Source: Streptomyces pyxinae (GTDB lineage Bacteria; Actinomycetota; Actinomycetes; Streptomycetales; Streptomycetaceae). From it: a stretch of DNA of 64,000 bases. The position numbers and the translations under genes are program-made. The notes below the pieces were generated by a model. The model did no database searches. It saw nothing but the letters and a program-made list of their open reading frames with translations, and was not told where the DNA came from. Location: the NCBI RefSeq assembly GCF_024756275.1, contig NZ_JANUGQ010000003.1, positions 62,001 through 126,000 of the forward strand, written 5' to 3'. Shown in pieces: positions 60,556-64,000 of the stretch. How positions within the stretch are numbered: position 1 is the stretch's first letter; the number at the start of each line of letters is the position of its first letter.

Positions 60556-63105
60556 ATGGCTACGACCACACCAGCCGGTGTGCGGGGCGGCCACGCCAAG
60601 CATGGGGGGCACTCCTCCTCCGACGGCGCGCCGATGACGCACCGGCAGATCATGGAGGCGCTCTCCGGGCTGCTGCTCGGAATGTTCGTCGCCATTCTGT
60701 CCTCGACGATCGTCTCCAACGCCCTGCCGCAGATCATCAGCGACCTGGGCGGCGGGCAGAGCGCGTACACCTGGGTCGTCACCGCCTCGCTGCTGGCGAT
60801 GACGGCGACCACGCCGCTCTGGGGCAAGCTCTCGGACCTCTTCTCCAAGAAGCTGCTGGTCCAGATAGCCCTGGTCATCTATGTCCTCGGCTCGGTGGTC
60901 GCCGGGCTCTCGCAGAACGCCGGCATGCTGATCGCCTGCCGGGTCTTCCAGGGCATCGGCGTCGGCGGGCTCTCCGCCCTGGCGCAGATCGTGATGGCCG
61001 CGATGATCTCGCCGCGCGAGCGCGGCCGGTACAGCGGCTACCTGGGCGCCACCTTCGCCGTGGCCACCGTCGGCGGTCCGCTGCTCGGCGGCGTGATCAC
61101 CGACACCGACTGGCTCGGCTGGCGCTGGTGCTTCTACGTCGGTGTGCCGTTCGCGGTCATCGCGCTGATCGTCCTCCAGAAGACCCTGAAGCTGCCCGTG
61201 GTCAAGCGGGAGGTCAAGGTCGACTGGGGCGGCGCCTTCTTCATCACCGCCGCGGTCTCGCTGCTGCTGATCTGGGTCACCTTCGCGGGTGACAAGTACG
61301 ACTGGCTGTCCTGGCAGACGTACGTCATGGTCGCCGGCTCGCTGCTGCTCGGCGCGGTCTTCCTGCTGGTCGAGTCCAAGGCCGACGAGCCGATCATTCC
61401 GCTGCGGCTGTTCCGCAACCGCACGATCACCCTGGCGTCGGTCGCCTCGCTCTTCGTCGGTGTGGCGATGTTCGCCGGCACGGTCTTCTTCAGCCAGTAC
61501 TTCCAGCTGGCCCGGGACAAGTCCCCGACGATGTCCGGTGTGATGACCATCCCGATGATCGGTGGTCTGTTCATCTCCTCCACCGTCAGCGGCCAGATCA
61601 TCACCAAGACCGGCCGCTGGAAGGCATGGCTGGTCAGTGGTGGCGTGTTGGTCACCGCGGGCCTCGGGCTGCTGGGCACCATGCGGTACGACACCGCGTA
61701 CTGGCACATCGCGATCTACATGGCGATCATGGGCCTCGGTCTCGGCATGATGATGCAGAACCTGGTCCTCTGCACCCAGAACCAGGTGGCTCCCGCCGAC
61801 CTCGGCGCGACCTCCTCGGTGGTGACCTTCTTCCGGTCCCTCGGCGGTGCCGTCGGCGTCTCGGCGCTGGGCGCGGTCATGGCCAACCGGGTCACCCACT
61901 ACGTCAAGGACGGGCTCGCGGAGCTCGGCCCGCAGGGCGCGGCCATGGGCCACGGCGGTACCGGCGGCGGGGGCATCCCCGACCTGGACAAGCTGCCGGC
62001 CCCGATCCGCACGGTGGTCGAGAGCGCGTACGGGCACGGTGTGGCCGACGTCTTCCTCTACGCGGCGCCGTTCGCGCTGATCGCCTTCCTGGTCACCCTG
62101 TTCATCAAGGAGGTCGCCCTGAAGAGCACCATGGGCCACGCCGCCGCCCCGGAGCCGGTCCCCGCCGGTGCCCCGGCCGCCGGCGCCACCGCCGGGTCCG
62201 CGGGCTTCGCGGGGCCGGCCGAGTCCGCCCTGGAGTCGACCGTGGAGCAGCCCGCCGTCGGATCGGAAGTCACCGTCCAGAACGGCCAGGGTGCCCGGGG
62301 TGAGCAGGACGGGCAGACCGGGCAGCCGGTCGGCGGGTACGGCGTGCCGGTGAGCGGCACCGTACGCACCGCCGAGGGCACGGCCATGCCCGGTGCCGCC
62401 GTCACCCTGATCTCGCTGGCCGGGCGCCAGCTGGGCCGCGCGGTCACCCAGGCCGACGGCGGGTACGCGCTGGACGCCCCGGGCGCCGGCTCGTACGTCC
62501 TGATCGCCTCGGCCGACGGCTTCCAGCCGCAGGCGTCCACGGTGGTCGTCGGCGCCGAGCCGCTCGGCTACGACATGCTGCTCTCCGGCACCAGCGGACT
62601 CGCCGGAGTGGTCCGGGCGGCCGAGGGCGGGGCTCCGCTCCCGGACGCCATGGTGATCGTCACCGATGTACGCGGCGACGTCCTGGCCGCCGGGCGGTCG
62701 GAGGCGGACGGCGCCTTCACCTTCGCGGAGCTGGTGCCGGGTCCGGTGACCATCGCGGTCAACGCCGACGGCTTCCGGCCGCTGGCCCTGCCGGTGGAGA
62801 TCGGCGGCCAGGGCGTCACCCGGATCGAGGCGCTGCTCCAGGCCGGTGCCCGGCTCCAGGGCACGGTACGCGCCGGAGCCGGCCGCCGTCCGCTGCCGGA
62901 CGCCCGGGTGACCCTGGTGGACGCGGCGGGCAATGTGGTCGCCACCGCGACGACCGGTGAGGACGGGGCGTACGGCTTCGCCGACCTGAGCGCGGGCGAC
63001 TACACGGTCATCGCGACCGGCTACCCGCCGGTGGCCGGGGCGCTCACGATCTCCGGCCACGGCGCGGACGGCCACGACATCGAGCTCTCCCACCCGGGGG
63101 AGTGA
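60556..63105 (+). CDS. MFS drug exporter (DHA2/EmrB type) fused to three CarboxypepD_reg-like domains
   Basis: An 849-residue protein. Residues 30-530 form a 14-helix DHA2 (EmrB/QacA) transporter with motif A-like LWGKLSDLFSKKLLVQIAL, motif C TVGGPLLGGVI and QLARDKSPTMSGVMTIPMIGG. A 70-residue polar linker (540-610) follows. Three Ig-like 'carboxypeptidase regulatory' repeats end the protein, beginning at about 610 (VSGTVRTAEGTAMPGAAVTLI), 690 (LAGVVRAAEGGAPLPDAMVIV) and 775 (LQGTVRAGAGRRPLPDARVTLV), each with GSYVLIASADGF-type ends. The C-terminal tail may face the cell wall. The gene is preceded by marR and ends in a strong terminator. Such MFS fusions occur in Streptomyces. Confidence 0.9.
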   Translation: MATTTPAGVRGGHAKHGGHSSSDGAPMTHRQIMEALSGLLLGMFVAILSSTIVSNALPQIISDLGGGQSAYTWVVTASLLAMTATTPLWGKLSDLFSKKLLVQIALVIYVLGSVVAGLSQNAGMLIACRVFQGIGVGGLSALAQIVMAAMISPRERGRYSGYLGATFAVATVGGPLLGGVITDTDWLGWRWCFYVGVPFAVIALIVLQKTLKLPVVKREVKVDWGGAFFITAAVSLLLIWVTFAGDKYDWLSWQTYVMVAGSLLLGAVFLLVESKADEPIIPLRLFRNRTITLASVASLFVGVAMFAGTVFFSQYFQLARDKSPTMSGVMTIPMIGGLFISSTVSGQIITKTGRWKAWLVSGGVLVTAGLGLLGTMRYDTAYWHIAIYMAIMGLGLGMMMQNLVLCTQNQVAPADLGATSSVVTFFRSLGGAVGVSALGAVMANRVTHYVKDGLAELGPQGAAMGHGGTGGGGIPDLDKLPAPIRTVVESAYGHGVADVFLYAAPFALIAFLVTLFIKEVALKSTMGHAAAPEPVPAGAPAAGATAGSAGFAGPAESALESTVEQPAVGSEVTVQNGQGARGEQDGQTGQPVGGYGVPVSGTVRTAEGTAMPGAAVTLISLAGRQLGRAVTQADGGYALDAPGAGSYVLIASADGFQPQASTVVVGAEPLGYDMLLSGTSGLAGVVRAAEGGAPLPDAMVIVTDVRGDVLAAGRSEADGAFTFAELVPGPVTIAVNADGFRPLALPVEIGGQGVTRIEALLQAGARLQGTVRAGAGRRPLPDARVTLVDAAGNVVATATTGEDGAYGFADLSAGDYTVIATGYPPVAGALTISGHGADGHDIELSHPGE

Positions 63106-63143
63106 CCCAGACTCGGGCGCTCTTAGCGGAGGCGCCCGATGGT

Positions 63144-63177
63144 GGGGGCGGCAGGCAGGGGACGGCCTGCCGCCCCC
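63144..63177 (+). terminator. Hairpin terminator after the MFS gene
   Basis: GGGGGCGGCAGGC (63144-63156) pairs perfectly with GCCTGCCGCCCCC (63165-63177), 13 bp with an 8-nt loop, followed by GTTCCGCTT. It separates the MFS gene from the YceI gene. Confidence 0.88.
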
Positions 63178-63359
63178 GTTCCGCTTGCCGGCGGCCCGGG
63201 CGCGTTTCAGCGCTTTCACACTCCGGTGCCCGCCGGACCGCCGGACCGGCGGGTTTCCGGCCTCCGGGCCTCCGGGGGACGGAACGCCGGACTTCCGGCC
63301 GCCGGACTTTCACACTTCCCAGCGACACGTACCGACACGTACCGAGGAGAGAAAACGGG

Positions 63360-64000
63360 ATGGGACTGCACGCACAGGTACGGACGCGGGACGGCTGGGC
63401 GGTCCAGCACGCCGTGGTGACCGTGACCGACATGACCGGCGCCCAGGTGCTGCGGGCGGCGGCGGACGCGGACGGCGCGGTCCGGACCGGCGAGGCGCTG
63501 GCCCCGGGCCCGTACACCGTGGTCGTCACCGCCGTCGGGTACGCCCCGGCCGCCGCCACCGCGCTGGTGACGGCGAGCGGGCGGGCCGAGGTGGGCACGG
63601 TGGTGCTGGCCAGGGCGGGCGGCGTCGAGCTGCCGCCGCCGGGGGCCTGGTCGCTGGACCCGGCGCACTCCTCGGTCGGCGCGGTCGCCCAGCACCTGGG
63701 GATCTCCAGCGTGCACGGCCGGTTCACCGACTTCGGCGGCCGGATCGAGATCAGCCAGGACCTGGCCGCGTCCCGCGTGGAGGCGGTCATCGCGGCGGCC
63801 TCCGTGGACACCGGCAACGGCCTGCGCGACAAGCACCTCCGCTCGCCGGACTTCCTGGACGTGGAGACGTACCCGGAGATCACCTACCGGAGCTCCGGGC
63901 TGTCGCCGGCCGGCCCGGACCGCTGGACGGTTCACGGCGTGCTGGCCCTGCACGGCGTGGAGCGGCCGGTGGACCTGGACCTCACCTACCTGGGCACCGG
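63360..64000 (+). CDS. YceI family protein with N-terminal CarboxypepD_reg domain, 3' partial
   Basis: The first 213 codons are in the window. Residues 1-87 form an Ig-like carboxypeptidase-regulatory domain (VRTRDGWAVQHAVVTVTDMTGAQ ... GPYTVVVTAVGYAP) like those on the MFS exporter. From about 97 a YceI lipid-binding beta-barrel starts (AWSLDPAHSSVGAVAQHLGISSVHGRFTDFGGRIEI ... DVETYPEITYRSSGL). YceI proteins bind isoprenoids or other lipids in the envelope. No signal peptide is seen. ATG 63360 follows GAGGAGAG. The gene runs out of the window; full YceI domains need about 60 more residues. Confidence 0.9.
   Translation, partial: MGLHAQVRTRDGWAVQHAVVTVTDMTGAQVLRAAADADGAVRTGEALAPGPYTVVVTAVGYAPAAATALVTASGRAEVGTVVLARAGGVELPPPGAWSLDPAHSSVGAVAQHLGISSVHGRFTDFGGRIEISQDLAASRVEAVIAAASVDTGNGLRDKHLRSPDFLDVETYPEITYRSSGLSPAGPDRWTVHGVLALHGVERPVDLDLTYLGT

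Noticed and set aside
60376..63219. A 947-codon open frame antisense to the MFS gene
   Set aside because: His/Arg/Gly/Asp-rich shadow with no recognisable domain; the plus-strand exporter explains the region.

Overview
The window is high-GC actinobacterial DNA, almost certainly from a Streptomyces chromosome. Codon third positions are nearly all G or C, GTG and TTG starts are common, and the family content is typical of the genus: Spo0M, an SsgA-like protein, SigF and SigN, DUF6153, MAB_1171c, and tRNA adenosine deaminase with its partner protein. The descending order upp - tadA - tRNA-Ser - sigF - sigN matches, from memory, the S. coelicolor arrangement. A parS-like site at 39488-39501 is compatible with the origin-proximal core of the chromosome. 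No insertion sequences, prophage genes or plasmid genes were seen.

Left part (1-13.6 kb): the 3' end of spo0M, a TerB protein, a BlaI repressor with an M56 membrane peptidase, and an operon (Gfo/Idh oxidoreductase, DegT/DnrJ aminotransferase, NUDIX hydrolase) that diverges from an XRE-TPR regulator. Then come TerC, two DUF21/CBS membrane proteins, a YihY protein, a YkvA protein and a PH-domain protein.

13.6-25.7 kb: a secreted protein-arginine deiminase, a small secreted beta/gamma-crystallin protein, a probably copper-controlled DUF6153/DUF305 pair, and a Ser/Thr kinase. A betaine-type operon follows (aldehyde dehydrogenase, GMC oxidoreductase, APC permease), then a tiny two-gene pair that looks like a toxin-antitoxin module.

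25.9-35.3 kb: a VOC protein, a 6C-like small RNA, and the module EspR-like regulator - ImmA/IrrE peptidase - MAB_1171c membrane protein - degenerate PAP2 protein. This is followed by an SsgA-like protein, a D,D-carboxypeptidase-like enzyme, a second VOC protein, a three-repeat type I-E CRISPR array without cas genes, a decayed DUF418 gene and an FBP-domain protein.

35.4-49.5 kb: a cobalamin (B12) biosynthesis region. cobN lies under a cobalamin riboswitch. cobG-cobH-cobIJ run divergently from it. After an amidase-like protein and an unusual sigma factor fused to a membrane segment and a CAP domain come cobK and cbiD, whose start codons are only 12 bp apart. CobG and CobN belong to the aerobic route, whereas CbiD is the C1-methyltransferase of the anaerobic route.

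49.5-64 kb: a HhH-GPD protein, an M28 aminopeptidase, a VapB-like protein, a LytR_C protein, upp, the tadA pair, tRNA-Ser(CGA), small conserved proteins, sigF and sigN. The window ends with a MarR regulator (with recognisable operators), an MFS exporter carrying three Ig-like regulatory domains, and a YceI protein with one such domain, cut by the window end. Several promoters place a -10 hexamer about 6-7 nt before the start codon, which predicts leaderless mRNAs. Short tandem repeats fill many of the longer intergenic gaps.
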